Assembly (NCBI GenBank): GCA_016789205.1
Contig: JAEURF010000015.1
Location: forward strand, 1-13,679
Reading direction: 5' to 3'
DNA from: Anaerolineales bacterium
Lineage (GTDB): Bacteria; Chloroflexota; Anaerolineae; Anaerolineales; Villigracilaceae
DNA: 13,679 nucleotides
Part shown: piece after piece, positions 1 through 6,618 of the stretch
How positions within the stretch are numbered: position 1 is the first letter of the stretch
How the letters are laid out: every line of letters starts with the position of its first letter
Translations under genes and position numbers: made by a program
Notes under the pieces: model-generated
Seen by the model: only the letters and a program-made list of their open reading frames with translations
Databases searched by the model: none
What the model was told of the DNA's origin: nothing

Positions 1-880
1 CTTGAATTAAAGGCATGGCTAGGTTGACAGGGCGAATGCCATTTAAAAAACCGCCAATTGGAATACAACTATCATTATTATCTACAGAGCCATCGCCATT
101 TGTATCTTGTACCACGCGGCAATCTGAAATATCGGCATCTCTGCTAGAGGCGGCGATGGTCGGAACGCCGATGATGTTGCCGTCGTTATCTGCCGCAAGC
201 CCACCGGAATTTCCGCCAGAGATGGTCGCATCTGTCTTAATCCATGCTCTATCACCAATTTGAGCTTCGGATGAAAACCCAGAGACAGTTCCTTTTGTAA
301 AAGTAATGGTGTTACCACCAATGCTTGGAAAACCGAAAATATTTAAGCCATCGCCAACATGTATATTGTCTGAGTTGCCAACGCTGACATAAGGTAGATT
401 TAAACTATTTGCATCAACTGGTGTGCCGTTTACTGTTTCAATAATTTGAATTACAGCCAAGTCTAAGTAACCATCTACAGCCAGAACTCTGGCGATGTAC
501 GATGGCACGGCGGGTTTGTCTTCTTGTACGATGATGGAAATGCCGAGGGCATCTGGCTCATATTCCACGTCACCTTGTGAGGCGGGGCTAGCAACATGTG
601 CGTTGGTGAGAATCAATCCGGTCGGGGAGATAATTGTTCCTGAGCCAACGTAGCCGGGAACTAGTTCACCATTTTGATTAAACAAGCCGAGGATTTGAAC
701 AGTTGCTGAAATTAATCTTGTGCGGTTTGCAGAGGAAAGGGTATCAGCGCCTGTGCTTGGTGAATCGCTTGGTGTTTGCGTAACAGGTTCAACAGCGGGT
801 GCGCCGCCGCTACAAGCTAACGCCATAATCACGAGAATGGAAATAAAAATCCAAACATGTTTTAGAAAATTTGGTTTCAT
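1..880 (-). CDS. Secreted trypsin-like (HtrA-type S1) serine protease lipoprotein, 3' end cut by window
   Basis: Reading leftward from ATG at 880 gives 293 residues with no stop before the window edge. The N-terminus is a lipoprotein signal (hydrophobic residues 9-22, lipobox LAC with Cys23) followed by a Ser/Thr/Pro-rich linker to about residue 50. The protease core has a full catalytic triad: His95 in TNAHV, Asp140 in DLAV, Ser225 in GGNSGG. It should be an active, membrane-tethered extracytoplasmic endopeptidase. Odd feature: residues 259-270 (DTNGDGSVDNND) form a canonical EF-hand calcium loop, bracketed by Cys254 and Cys272, a possible disulfide. The ribosome site GGAGG (886-890) sits 11 nt or less after the upstream stop, so it is the last visible gene of a three-gene operon. 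Whether a PDZ or other C-terminal domain follows cannot be seen. Substrate unknown. Confidence 0.9.
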   Translation of the reverse strand, partial: MKPNFLKHVWIFISILVIMALACSGGAPAVEPVTQTPSDSPSTGADTLSSANRTRLISATVQILGLFNQNGELVPGYVGSGTIISPTGLILTNAHVASPASQGDVEYEPDALGISIIVQEDKPAVPSYIARVLAVDGYLDLAVIQIIETVNGTPVDANSLNLPYVSVGNSDNIHVGDGLNIFGFPSIGGNTITFTKGTVSGFSSEAQIGDRAWIKTDATISGGNSGGLAADNDGNIIGVPTIAASSRDADISDCRVVQDTNGDGSVDNNDSCIPIGGFLNGIRPVNLAMPLIQ

Positions 881-891
881 ACACGCCTCCA

Positions 892-1464
892 TTAGAACTT
901 AATGGACTTCAAGAAAAGGAGAAAACGATTCAGGTCTAGGTCGTAATTTTTTTCATCTGCCTGATAACTGACGACAACGGCTTCACCGGCATTGACAAAA
1001 ATATAGTCTGTGCCGCGGACTACTTTTGGAAGTTCGCTGTGTGTAAGGTCTGGGTTCGATTCAACAAAAACATAACTTAATTCATAGGCAGTGCGCCCAT
1101 ACACTTGTACTTCTTGTTGATTCAACACGCGGAATGCCAATAAATCTTGTGCGTGTGCTAAGGCAACAATACTAGCAACTTCTAAAGCAGGCACGTCATC
1201 TGCAATTGTGATTTTGCTAATAATATATGTTGTGCCAAAACCACCTGAATTAATATCAACCGCACGGAATAATTCATTGCCAGAAGGTTGAGGTTGTAAC
1301 CAACCGCTCGGCGCTTCGGCAGTCACTCCACTTGCATTAAAGGGTAGGCTTGCATTTTCAATACTTGATTTATAAAACCAGCCGAGTAACAAAGCAATTG
1401 CCGTTACAAGTATGACAGCAATTTCGGCATAACGGTCGCCAAGCGAAACTTGTTTTGTATGCAT
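892..1464 (-). CDS. Membrane-anchored protein, possible PsbP-like fold domain
   Basis: 190 residues. One hydrophobic segment (about 14-31) after a short polar N-terminus predicts a single membrane anchor with the rest outside. The outer domain begins with an APSGW motif (about 51-55), has an alternating beta/alpha pattern with QQEVQVYGRTAYELSY in the middle, and ends in FLLFLKSIKF. That layout resembles the PsbP/Mog1-like (DUF1795-type) fold, but this is inferred from pattern only and no family is recognised with certainty. A strong ribosome site (AGGAGGAG, 1468-1475) overlaps the stop codon of the upstream PrsW-like gene, and the protease lipoprotein starts 11 nt downstream, so the three are translationally linked. 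A partner or accessory subunit for the neighbouring membrane protein or protease is plausible but unproven. Confidence 0.75.
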   Translation of the reverse strand: MHTKQVSLGDRYAEIAVILVTAIALLLGWFYKSSIENASLPFNASGVTAEAPSGWLQPQPSGNELFRAVDINSGGFGTTYIISKITIADDVPALEVASIVALAHAQDLLAFRVLNQQEVQVYGRTAYELSYVFVESNPDLTHSELPKVVRGTDYIFVNAGEAVVVSYQADEKNYDLDLNRFLLFLKSIKF

Positions 1465-1473
1465 GGTCTCCTC

Positions 1474-2337
1474 CTATTCCGTTGTTTGTAAGTGTTTGAT
1501 ATTGCGGCGTACCAACCAAAGTAATGCGCCTGTGGTAATCAACGCCACGATTGTTGCTAATACTAAACCTATCCAAGCATTATTTGTTGAGCCACTTAAT
1601 GTCACAGTTGGTTGAATGACAATACCTTGTAACCAATTGAAGAGACCATTAAACACTGCGGCTAGGGTAATCCCCAAAGGCATCCACCAAATCGGTTCAG
1701 ACTCAAATTTTGCACGCCCGAGGAAATATCCGGTGATGCCAGAAAACGCGGCTTGCGCCAATGCGACGACTGCCATGCGGATGACACCTGAGCCTAAATC
1801 TACGCCTCCATTCGAGACGACAAACTGGATATTTAAAACTGTGGCATAGCCTAAGCCTGCGGCAGTGGCATAAATGACCCCATCGGTTGGCTCGTCAAAC
1901 TCATCTGTATGATAAATGCTGTAACGGACTGCGGCATATTTCAAAAATTCTTGTGTAAAGCCGACGACTAAAATGCCACCAAGAATTGTTGCCACCGTAC
2001 TGGTATATGCCCAATGTGAAACGCGGAAGAGACTTTCAACGACCGGAATTCCAATTGCGGCGGCGAGCAATGCGCCTAATACAAAGATACCCAATACATA
2101 CCCTTTGGGTTCTGGCTCAGCACGGTCTTGTAAATTGAAGAAGACCAGCCAAATACCTGCTGGCACAAGTGCCAACAAAACACCAGCAAATAAAAGTGTG
2201 GACGGTGTAAACACAGGGTCAAGCGCATTGTCTAATGCGTAGACCACAACCACAAAAGCCACCATGCTAATAATAAGTAAAAGTTCATCCCGCCAGAAGT
2301 GCTTTCTTTCGTGCAACCTTGCATCACTTTCAGCCAT
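1474..2337 (-). CDS. PrsW-family (ABI/CPBP superfamily) polytopic membrane protein, probably catalytically inactive
   Basis: 287 residues with about eight hydrophobic segments. Family landmarks are in order: the EPEP loop (D71..E74-P77), GFTQEFLKY (126-134), FDEPTDGVIYATAAGLGYAT (147-166), and AQAAFSGITGYFLGRAKF (194-211), all aligning well with PrsW, the intramembrane protease that cuts an anti-sigma factor in Bacillus subtilis. The residues expected to bind metal are changed: the first Glu of EExxK is Gln129 (the second, Glu130, is kept), the Glu of the following EN motif is Leu168, the His before the GxxxG-type helix is Gln195, and the last family His is Asn230. No His remains in the C-terminal half apart from a cytoplasmic tail residue. 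I therefore read it as a pseudoprotease. First gene of an operon with its own promoter; GGAGG ribosome site just upstream of ATG 2337. Confidence 0.85.
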   Translation of the reverse strand: MAESDARLHERKHFWRDELLLIISMVAFVVVVYALDNALDPVFTPSTLLFAGVLLALVPAGIWLVFFNLQDRAEPEPKGYVLGIFVLGALLAAAIGIPVVESLFRVSHWAYTSTVATILGGILVVGFTQEFLKYAAVRYSIYHTDEFDEPTDGVIYATAAGLGYATVLNIQFVVSNGGVDLGSGVIRMAVVALAQAAFSGITGYFLGRAKFESEPIWWMPLGITLAAVFNGLFNWLQGIVIQPTVTLSGSTNNAWIGLVLATIVALITTGALLWLVRRNIKHLQTTE

Positions 2338-2375
2338 AAAACCGTTCCTCCTTTATATTATTTTTTTATATGCTC

Positions 2376-2403
2376 ATCATATTGCATTTTTATTTTAAGT
2401 CAA
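2376..2403 (-). promoter_or_regulatory. Sigma-70-type promoter of the PrsW-like operon
   Basis: On the minus strand TTGACT (2403-2398) is followed by a 16-nt spacer and TATGAT (2381-2376). Transcription would start about 25-30 nt ahead of ATG 2337, leaving room for the TAAAGGAGG ribosome site. It separates the operon from the GNAT gene upstream, which reads the same way and has no visible terminator. Confidence 0.7.
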
Positions 2404-2443
2404 TAGACCAAAGTTCCTCAAAGTGGTTGGGGCAAAGTAAATG

Positions 2444-3010
2444 TCACAACTGGGCTGTCAAGCCGAAATCTGCGGGAAGAAGCGAGAACATGTATGCGTC
2501 GTAAATTTTTTCTCGCACCGTCATCCGATTTAATAAAATCCCTTCATAATGTGCGCCGATTTTTTCGGCTACACGTTTGCTGGCTTGATTGCCCACTGCA
2601 ATCACAATTTCTGCACGGATGATATTTAATTTTTCAAATGCAAAACGCGCCGCTAACTTTGCGGCAACTCCGGCAATGCCTTTGCCGTGATGTGAAGTTT
2701 TGACCCAATAGCCAAGATTACAAAATTTATAAATTGGATGAATATGGCTCAAACTACAACCGCCGAGCAACTCATTTGTATTTGAATCTATAATGGCAAA
2801 ACTATATAATCCGCCGCGTGACCATTCAGCCCGTGTAACGGTTATAAAATTTTTAGCAATATCTTTGGTATATTGTTCAGTCGCCCAACTCATCCACGGA
2901 TTTAATTCGGCTAAAGAAGAATGAATCGCAAAGTGTAATTTATCTTCTTCACCAAATTCATATGGGCGAAGCAGGATCGAATCGCTGATAAGTTTTGTAT
3001 ATGGAAACAT
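2444..3010 (-). CDS. GNAT N-acetyltransferase, RimJ/RimL-like
   Basis: 188 residues spanning a complete RimJ/RimL-type GNAT domain: the LRPYEFGEEDKL start, a central LGYWVKTSHHGKGIAG segment that carries the acetyl-CoA pyrophosphate loop (motif A; HHGKGIAG), then NQASKRVAEKIGAHYEGILLNRM (split here: NQASKRVAEKIGA, then HYEGILL), the usual C-terminal motif B. The product acetylates an amino group; the acceptor (ribosomal protein N-terminus, antibiotic or small amine) cannot be told from sequence. Only two bases separate it from the DinB-family stop (TAA-CA-ATG) and there is no clear ribosome site of its own, so it probably depends on translation of that gene. Last gene of the four-gene unit. 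Confidence 0.85.
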   Translation of the reverse strand: MFPYTKLISDSILLRPYEFGEEDKLHFAIHSSLAELNPWMSWATEQYTKDIAKNFITVTRAEWSRGGLYSFAIIDSNTNELLGGCSLSHIHPIYKFCNLGYWVKTSHHGKGIAGVAAKLAARFAFEKLNIIRAEIVIAVGNQASKRVAEKIGAHYEGILLNRMTVREKIYDAYMFSLLPADFGLTAQL

Positions 3011-3012
3011 TG

Positions 3013-3477
3013 TTATTTTATAGTTTTCAATGCTTTCAAATGTTCTTCAATATGTGCCAAACTTCGTTCCACCCAAATTTGCAAAGTTAATTCATTGCCT
3101 CCGCTTTCATGCCTGCTCAAACGCGACCAACCTGTTTGCGGTAATTCATTTAAGATATTGCACATTTCAGTGACGTTTGTATCAAAATCAATTAATATTT
3201 TGTGTAACGGCTCATCTTTATCGTAATGATTTGTCATCCACACATCGGCATCAAAACTTTTGAAATATGGGTTATCTTCATTTAATGTTTGGCGAACCCG
3301 CGCACCGTAAATTAAATGTTCCACATCACGTGTGTGCGAAGCAATTTGATGTACATTCCAATCGCCATCTACTTTTTCAAATGGGTTGGCAAAATTTTCG
3401 CAAACTTCACAAAATTCTTTTGTCGCTTCAGATAACCTTGCTATTAATTTTTCTCGGTATTCTAGCAACTCTTTCAT
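3013..3477 (-). CDS. DinB/YfiT-superfamily four-helix metal-binding protein
   Basis: 154 residues, the normal size for a DinB-like domain. Helix 2 has WNVHQIASHTRDVEH (His43, His48, His54) and the last helix has AHIEEHLKAL (His142, His146). One His from the first set plus the HxxxH pair is the usual divalent-metal site of the family. Known relatives include thiol-dependent transferases (bacillithiol or mycothiol S-transferases) and damage-induced proteins of unknown activity. The start ATG overlaps the SDR stop in an ATGA arrangement, with a GGAGGAG ribosome site inside the SDR gene end, so translation is coupled. The exact reaction is unknown. Confidence 0.8.
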   Translation of the reverse strand: MKELLEYREKLIARLSEATKEFCEVCENFANPFEKVDGDWNVHQIASHTRDVEHLIYGARVRQTLNEDNPYFKSFDADVWMTNHYDKDEPLHKILIDFDTNVTEMCNILNELPQTGWSRLSRHESGGNELTLQIWVERSLAHIEEHLKALKTIK

Positions 3478-4073
3478 AACTCCTCCAACAACGCAAAAAT
3501 TTTATGGGCAGTATCTTCAGAATTTTCAACAGCAAATACTTGCACATGATACTGGCTCAATTCAATATTCATTTGATTGGATAACTCTCTCAACCCCGCC
3601 TGACTTGCAAAATATGCCCCCGCCTCTTTCTTTAACGTTTCACCTGATTCTTCAACCAAGCAGATAATTACACCTGAACCTTTTTCTTTCATCGTCCGCC
3701 CAACGGATTGCATCATCAAAAAAGCACCCGTGATGTTCACATCAAGTACACGATGCCAATCCCATTCATCCATTTTCAATAAAGAAACATGTGGCTCAAC
3801 CGAAGCATGATTAATCAAAACATCAATTCTGCCAAAATCATCTTCTACATCTTTAATCAACGCTTGTGCGCCAACTTTTTTGGCTACATCTTCAATATAG
3901 GTTTTGGCTTTCCCACCATTCTTATTAATTGAATCAACCACTTCCTCAACATTCATCGGTGAAATATCATTCGCGGCAATGACCGCGCCATGTTTGGATA
4001 ATTCTTCTGCCATTCTACGCCCATTCCCTTTACCTGCACCTGTGATGAGGATAACTTTATCATGTAAGTTCAT
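3474..4073 (-). CDS. Short SDR-fold protein, catalytic residues degenerate
   Basis: 199 residues, about 50 short of a classical short-chain dehydrogenase. The Rossmann half is intact: TGAGKGNG (11-18) matches TGxxxGxG, and Asp36 after beta-2 suggests NAD(H) rather than NADP(H). The structural NNAG motif reads NHAS (88-91). Asn113 is kept (DVNITG) and so is the active-site Tyr154, but YxxxK reads YFASQ, with Gln158 for the essential Lys, and the serine position falls at Val140/Glu141 in LVEESG. The C-terminal substrate-binding part is cut short and ends in FALLEEL. It probably binds nucleotide without normal oxidoreductase activity. Located between the M23 peptidase (49 nt away) and the DinB gene (ATGA overlap). 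Confidence 0.8.
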   Translation of the reverse strand: MNLHDKVILITGAGKGNGRRMAEELSKHGAVIAANDISPMNVEEVVDSINKNGGKAKTYIEDVAKKVGAQALIKDVEDDFGRIDVLINHASVEPHVSLLKMDEWDWHRVLDVNITGAFLMMQSVGRTMKEKGSGVIICLVEESGETLKKEAGAYFASQAGLRELSNQMNIELSQYHVQVFAVENSEDTAHKIFALLEEL

Positions 4074-4075
4074 CT

Positions 4076-4131
4076 AAATTCCTTAATTCGTAATGCGTAA
4101 CTCGTTTCTCATAACTCATTTCTTATTTCTC
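4076..4131. repeat. Four imperfect 14-nt tandem units between M23 peptidase and SDR genes
   Basis: Read on the minus strand, the spacer divides into four adjacent 14-nt units beginning GAGAAATAA, GAGTTATGAG, GAGTTACGCA and GAATTAAGG. Adjacent units match at about 8-10 of 14 positions. The first unit carries the TAA stop of the peptidase gene and the last holds the AAGGA-like ribosome site of the SDR gene. Confidence 0.5.
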
Positions 4132-4818
4132 ACATACTGGTATTAAATCAGGGTTTTCATTCGCATTCAATGGCAAACCAAAATAGGGCGAAGGGTCGTA
4201 TGTATTTTCAATTTCTAACTCGTTTTTGAAATTTCCAAAGCCATCATCTTCGACGATTGAAATATGCAAATGCACACCTACTGGATTTAACGGGTCGCCG
4301 GAATAATTTCCTTGATAACCCAATAATGTGCCCGCTTCTACAAATACTTCTTCTGTGCCGGGCGGAAATTCAGCAGAAACAAACGAATTGCCGTTCGGTC
4401 CTGCCATGTGAGTATAGTACACCCAAATTTGGCGAGAAGGCTGAAGCGGGTCATTTGGCACGCGGATAATCACAGTAGAAATCCAATCTTCTTGACGTGT
4501 CAAATAGCCGGGGTAAGCCGCCACGATTGGCGTAATGCCAATTTCTGTCCCGGCGAAAATATCTAACCCAGAGTGGCGGTGACCGGGGCGGAATGAGTCA
4601 TCCCAGATGAAGCCAATCAAACCGTTTGTTGGAAAAATGAATGGCGCATCATTGCATTGTGTTCCAGTCGTCATCATTAATTCTGGTCTGGAGGCAGGGT
4701 CTCGAAACCAATTGATCACCTCGACAGTACGGGCATTTCTTCCATAGTTAAAGTACAAGTAAATTCCTGTGGTTGCAAGGGCAACCACAGGAATAATCAG
4801 CCAGATAAACTTTTTCAT
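4123..4818 (-). CDS. Membrane-anchored M23 (LytM-like) metallopeptidase
   Basis: 231 residues from ATG 4818. A hydrophobic segment (about 5-22) serves as signal anchor. The M23 zinc site is complete: His82-x3-Asp86 (HSGLD), His137 in YYTHM, and HLH at 183-185. It should cut peptidoglycan cross-links or another Gly-containing peptide outside the membrane. An in-frame TTG at 4842 would add eight residues, but the sequence between them contains a perfect TATAAT (4826-4831) exactly 7 nt before the ATG and there is no ribosome site for either start. That favours ATG 4818 and a leaderless mRNA. First gene of the unit with SDR, DinB and GNAT genes. Confidence 0.88.
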   Translation of the reverse strand: MKKFIWLIIPVVALATTGIYLYFNYGRNARTVEVINWFRDPASRPELMMTTGTQCNDAPFIFPTNGLIGFIWDDSFRPGHRHSGLDIFAGTEIGITPIVAAYPGYLTRQEDWISTVIIRVPNDPLQPSRQIWVYYTHMAGPNGNSFVSAEFPPGTEEVFVEAGTLLGYQGNYSGDPLNPVGVHLHISIVEDDGFGNFKNELEIENTYDPSPYFGLPLNANENPDLIPVCEK

Positions 4819-4825
4819 TGGGAGA

Positions 4826-4831
4826 ATTATA
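4826..4831 (-). promoter_or_regulatory. -10 element for a leaderless M23 peptidase transcript
   Basis: TATAAT on the minus strand ends 7 nt before the A of ATG 4818, so RNA would begin at or next to the start codon. No good -35 hexamer is visible 16-18 nt further upstream. Confidence 0.5.
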
Positions 4832-4842
4832 CCTTTGGGCAA

Positions 4843-4903
4843 AACATCCCGCAGGGTTCGTAATAAATTTAGATGTTTAAGTCACACCTGCGGAACGGTG
4901 ATT
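4843..4903. repeat. Palindromic element, decayed copy A
   Basis: Outer arms CATCCCGCAGG and CCTGCGGAACG can pair over a core of seven bases (CCGCAGG/CCTGCGG). The 61-nt element begins AACATCCCGCAGG and ends ACGGTGATT, matching the 63-nt copy at 5453-5515 in arm sequence, order and size. It lies in the divergent gap between the M23 peptidase and Hsp20. Confidence 0.55.
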
Positions 4904-5005
4904 GGAAGTTTCTCTTACAAAAATTCTACACATCGTTATCTTTTTTCTTACATTTTTTATTTAACATAAACCCAATAAAAAATACAAATTAAGGAGAAAC
5001 AAATT

Positions 5006-5392
5006 ATGTCACTCTATATCCAACCCTATCCCTTCCGCCGTGTCGTTCGCCGATTGGCAGAACAACCACGCCAAAATTCTCTGCGCGTCAATGTTCGTGA
5101 GGACGAAGATGCTTACACTCTCTATGCACTTGTGCCAGGCTTGAAAGCCGAAGACCTGAATATTCAAGTCTTAGAGAATGTGCTCAGCATTGAAGGCGAA
5201 TACAAAGCCGATGAAAATGCAGATTTCATTTTGAGCGAAATTCCGCAAGGTGCTTTCCGCCGCACGTTACGAATGCCGACAGAAATTGACGCGGAAAAAG
5301 TGGAAGCAAAAATTGTAGATGGTGTGCTGACGCTCACTTTGCCAAAAGCCGAATCTGCTCGCCCGAAGAAAATTAAAGTCGCGGTTCACTAA
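5006..5392 (+). CDS. Small heat-shock protein, Hsp20/alpha-crystallin family
   Basis: 128 residues. The alpha-crystallin domain runs from about 25 to 115 with the typical VPGLKAEDLNIQV strand, an IEGEY turn and the hallmark GVLTLTLPK (106-114). A short C-terminal tail has the IKV form of the I-x-I/V motif that docks onto neighbouring dimers. The N-terminal arm is short (about 24 residues) and basic. It acts as an ATP-independent holdase for unfolding proteins in the cytoplasm. The start is supported by AAGGAG (4991-4996) 9 nt before ATG. No CIRCE operator (HrcA site) is visible upstream. A monocistronic unit, closed by a terminator and flanked by two related palindromic elements. Confidence 0.95.
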   Translation: MSLYIQPYPFRRVVRRLAEQPRQNSLRVNVREDEDAYTLYALVPGLKAEDLNIQVLENVLSIEGEYKADENADFILSEIPQGAFRRTLRMPTEIDAEKVEAKIVDGVLTLTLPKAESARPKKIKVAVH

Positions 5393-5408
5393 TCAAGTAT
5401 CCCCGAAG

Positions 5409-5446
5409 AAAGAGGCGCATGAAAAGTCGTGCGTCTCTTTTGTTTT
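5409..5446 (+). terminator. Intrinsic terminator of the Hsp20 gene
   Basis: Arms AAAGAGGCGCA (5409-5419) and TGCGTCTCTTT (5430-5440) pair over 11 positions with one G-U, with a 10-nt loop, followed by TGTTTT. The A-rich left arm could also let it work weakly on the other strand. Confidence 0.85.
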
Positions 5447-5452
5447 AAATAT

Positions 5453-5515
5453 AACGTCCCGTAGGTTATTTCCATTAAACGTAATTTCAAATATAAACCT
5501 GTGGGACGGTGAATT
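5453..5515. repeat. Palindromic element, intact copy B
   Basis: Arms CGTCCCGTAGGTT (5455-5467) and AACCTGTGGGACG (5496-5508) pair over 13 positions with two G-U pairs around a loop of about 28 nt. It is the better-preserved relative of the element at 4843-4903 and lies directly upstream of the BMP-like lipoprotein promoter. No U-tract follows, so it is not a terminator. Confidence 0.65.
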
Positions 5516-5524
5516 AACATCGGC

Positions 5525-5530
5525 TATAAT
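5525..5530 (+). promoter_or_regulatory. -10 element of the BMP-like lipoprotein gene
   Basis: A perfect TATAAT lies 28 nt before GTG 5559. The matching -35 position falls in the right arm of the palindromic element (TGGGAC, a poor match), so the repeat may have supplied or displaced the upstream promoter half. Confidence 0.5.
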
Positions 5531-5558
5531 CCTTGTATTCTGATTTTGGAGAAACAAA

Positions 5559-6578
5559 GTGCGTGTTAAACAATTTTTATTTGCAATCTTAATCGTCGCC
5601 GTTTTAGCCGCGTGCGGAGGCAACGAGCCGACTGAAATTCCGGCACCAACCGTTGTACCGACTCACACTCCGCCACCTACAGCGACGATGATTCCTACGG
5701 CATCCACTCCTTTGGCAATTTTGGTTTTGCCAATTGATATGGATAAAACGACATCAGACTTGTATCAAAAAACAGTTTACGATTTAGCACAAGTTTCTGG
5801 TTTTCGTTTTCAAGTTCGCAATCAATTGACACAAGAAGATGTTAATGACCCAACTTTGAAAGTTGTAATTGCGCTTCCTCCTGACCCCGGAATTGCTACA
5901 CTCGCGCCGACAGTTCCAAACGTACAGTTTCTTGCAGTCAATATTCCAAACTTAACCGCTGGCGGAAATTTAAGTGTGCTTGCGCCGGATAATCAAGTGG
6001 AATTGCCTGCTTTTCTTGCTGGTTACACATTGGCGATGTTAACGTATGAATATCATATCGGTATGTTATATCCAGATGGTGACCAAGATGCAGTCCGTGC
6101 AGTTAATGCTTTTAATAATGGTATGCGTTATTACTGCGGTTTGTGTAAACGGATTTATTTTACGGCTGTAGAGTACCCAACCTTTTTATCTATTCCAACC
6201 ACAGAAGATGTTTCTTTGCATGGTGGTTATGCTAACGTCCTCATCAATGACCGCGATGTGGATGCTTTGTATATTTACCCATCCATTGCAACAGATGATT
6301 TGTTAACCTATGTCGGTACACAAGGCGTGTATTTGATTGGTACACGTATGCCACCGACCCGCCCCGGCGGGTGGGTGATGACGGTTTCGCCGGATACTGT
6401 CAAAGCCATTGAAATTGCCTGGCCCCAGTTGATTAATGGTCAAGGCGGACAAAACGTTCAATCTCCACTTGGGCTTGCGGATGTAGACCCCGGCATTCTC
6501 ACCGATGGAAAACTAGCACAAGTTCAATTTATTTTGGATGAATTACTAGCTGGCAGAATATTAACTTCAAATCCGTAA
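5559..6578 (+). CDS. BMP/PnrA-like substrate-binding lipoprotein
   Basis: 339 residues from GTG, with GGAG (5548-5551) at good distance. Lipoprotein signal with lipobox LAAC (Cys19), then a Pro/Thr-rich linker to about residue 50. The rest has the periplasmic-binding type 1 pattern of the BMP (basic membrane protein, PnrA/Med) family: a FLAVN strand, then ELPAFLAGYTLAML, which is the fLaGylAa hallmark, followed by the HIGMLYPDGD strand-turn, and a second-lobe stretch with DALYIYPS and VYLIGTRM. BMP proteins typically bind nucleosides for an ABC importer. No ABC ATPase or permease lies nearby, so it is an orphan binding protein, possibly a sensor. Binding residues cannot be assigned. Confidence 0.75.
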   Translation: MRVKQFLFAILIVAVLAACGGNEPTEIPAPTVVPTHTPPPTATMIPTASTPLAILVLPIDMDKTTSDLYQKTVYDLAQVSGFRFQVRNQLTQEDVNDPTLKVVIALPPDPGIATLAPTVPNVQFLAVNIPNLTAGGNLSVLAPDNQVELPAFLAGYTLAMLTYEYHIGMLYPDGDQDAVRAVNAFNNGMRYYCGLCKRIYFTAVEYPTFLSIPTTEDVSLHGGYANVLINDRDVDALYIYPSIATDDLLTYVGTQGVYLIGTRMPPTRPGGWVMTVSPDTVKAIEIAWPQLINGQGGQNVQSPLGLADVDPGILTDGKLAQVQFILDELLAGRILTSNP

Positions 6579-6618
6579 TGTAAACTGAATAGAAACTGAG
6601 AAGAGGAAATCATATTTT

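Noticed and set aside
82..321. 79-residue minus-strand frame inside the serine protease gene
   Set aside because: It is out of frame with the protease, whose catalytic triad reads cleanly through this region.
4904..5005. Heat-shock operator (CIRCE) or clear promoter upstream of Hsp20
   Set aside because: No TTAGCACTC/GAGTGCTAA inverted repeat and no -35/-10 pair with acceptable spacing; only an AT-rich stretch is visible.
4843..5515. Inverted-repeat transposon around Hsp20
   Set aside because: The two elements are in direct orientation, each is itself palindromic, and no transposase is present.
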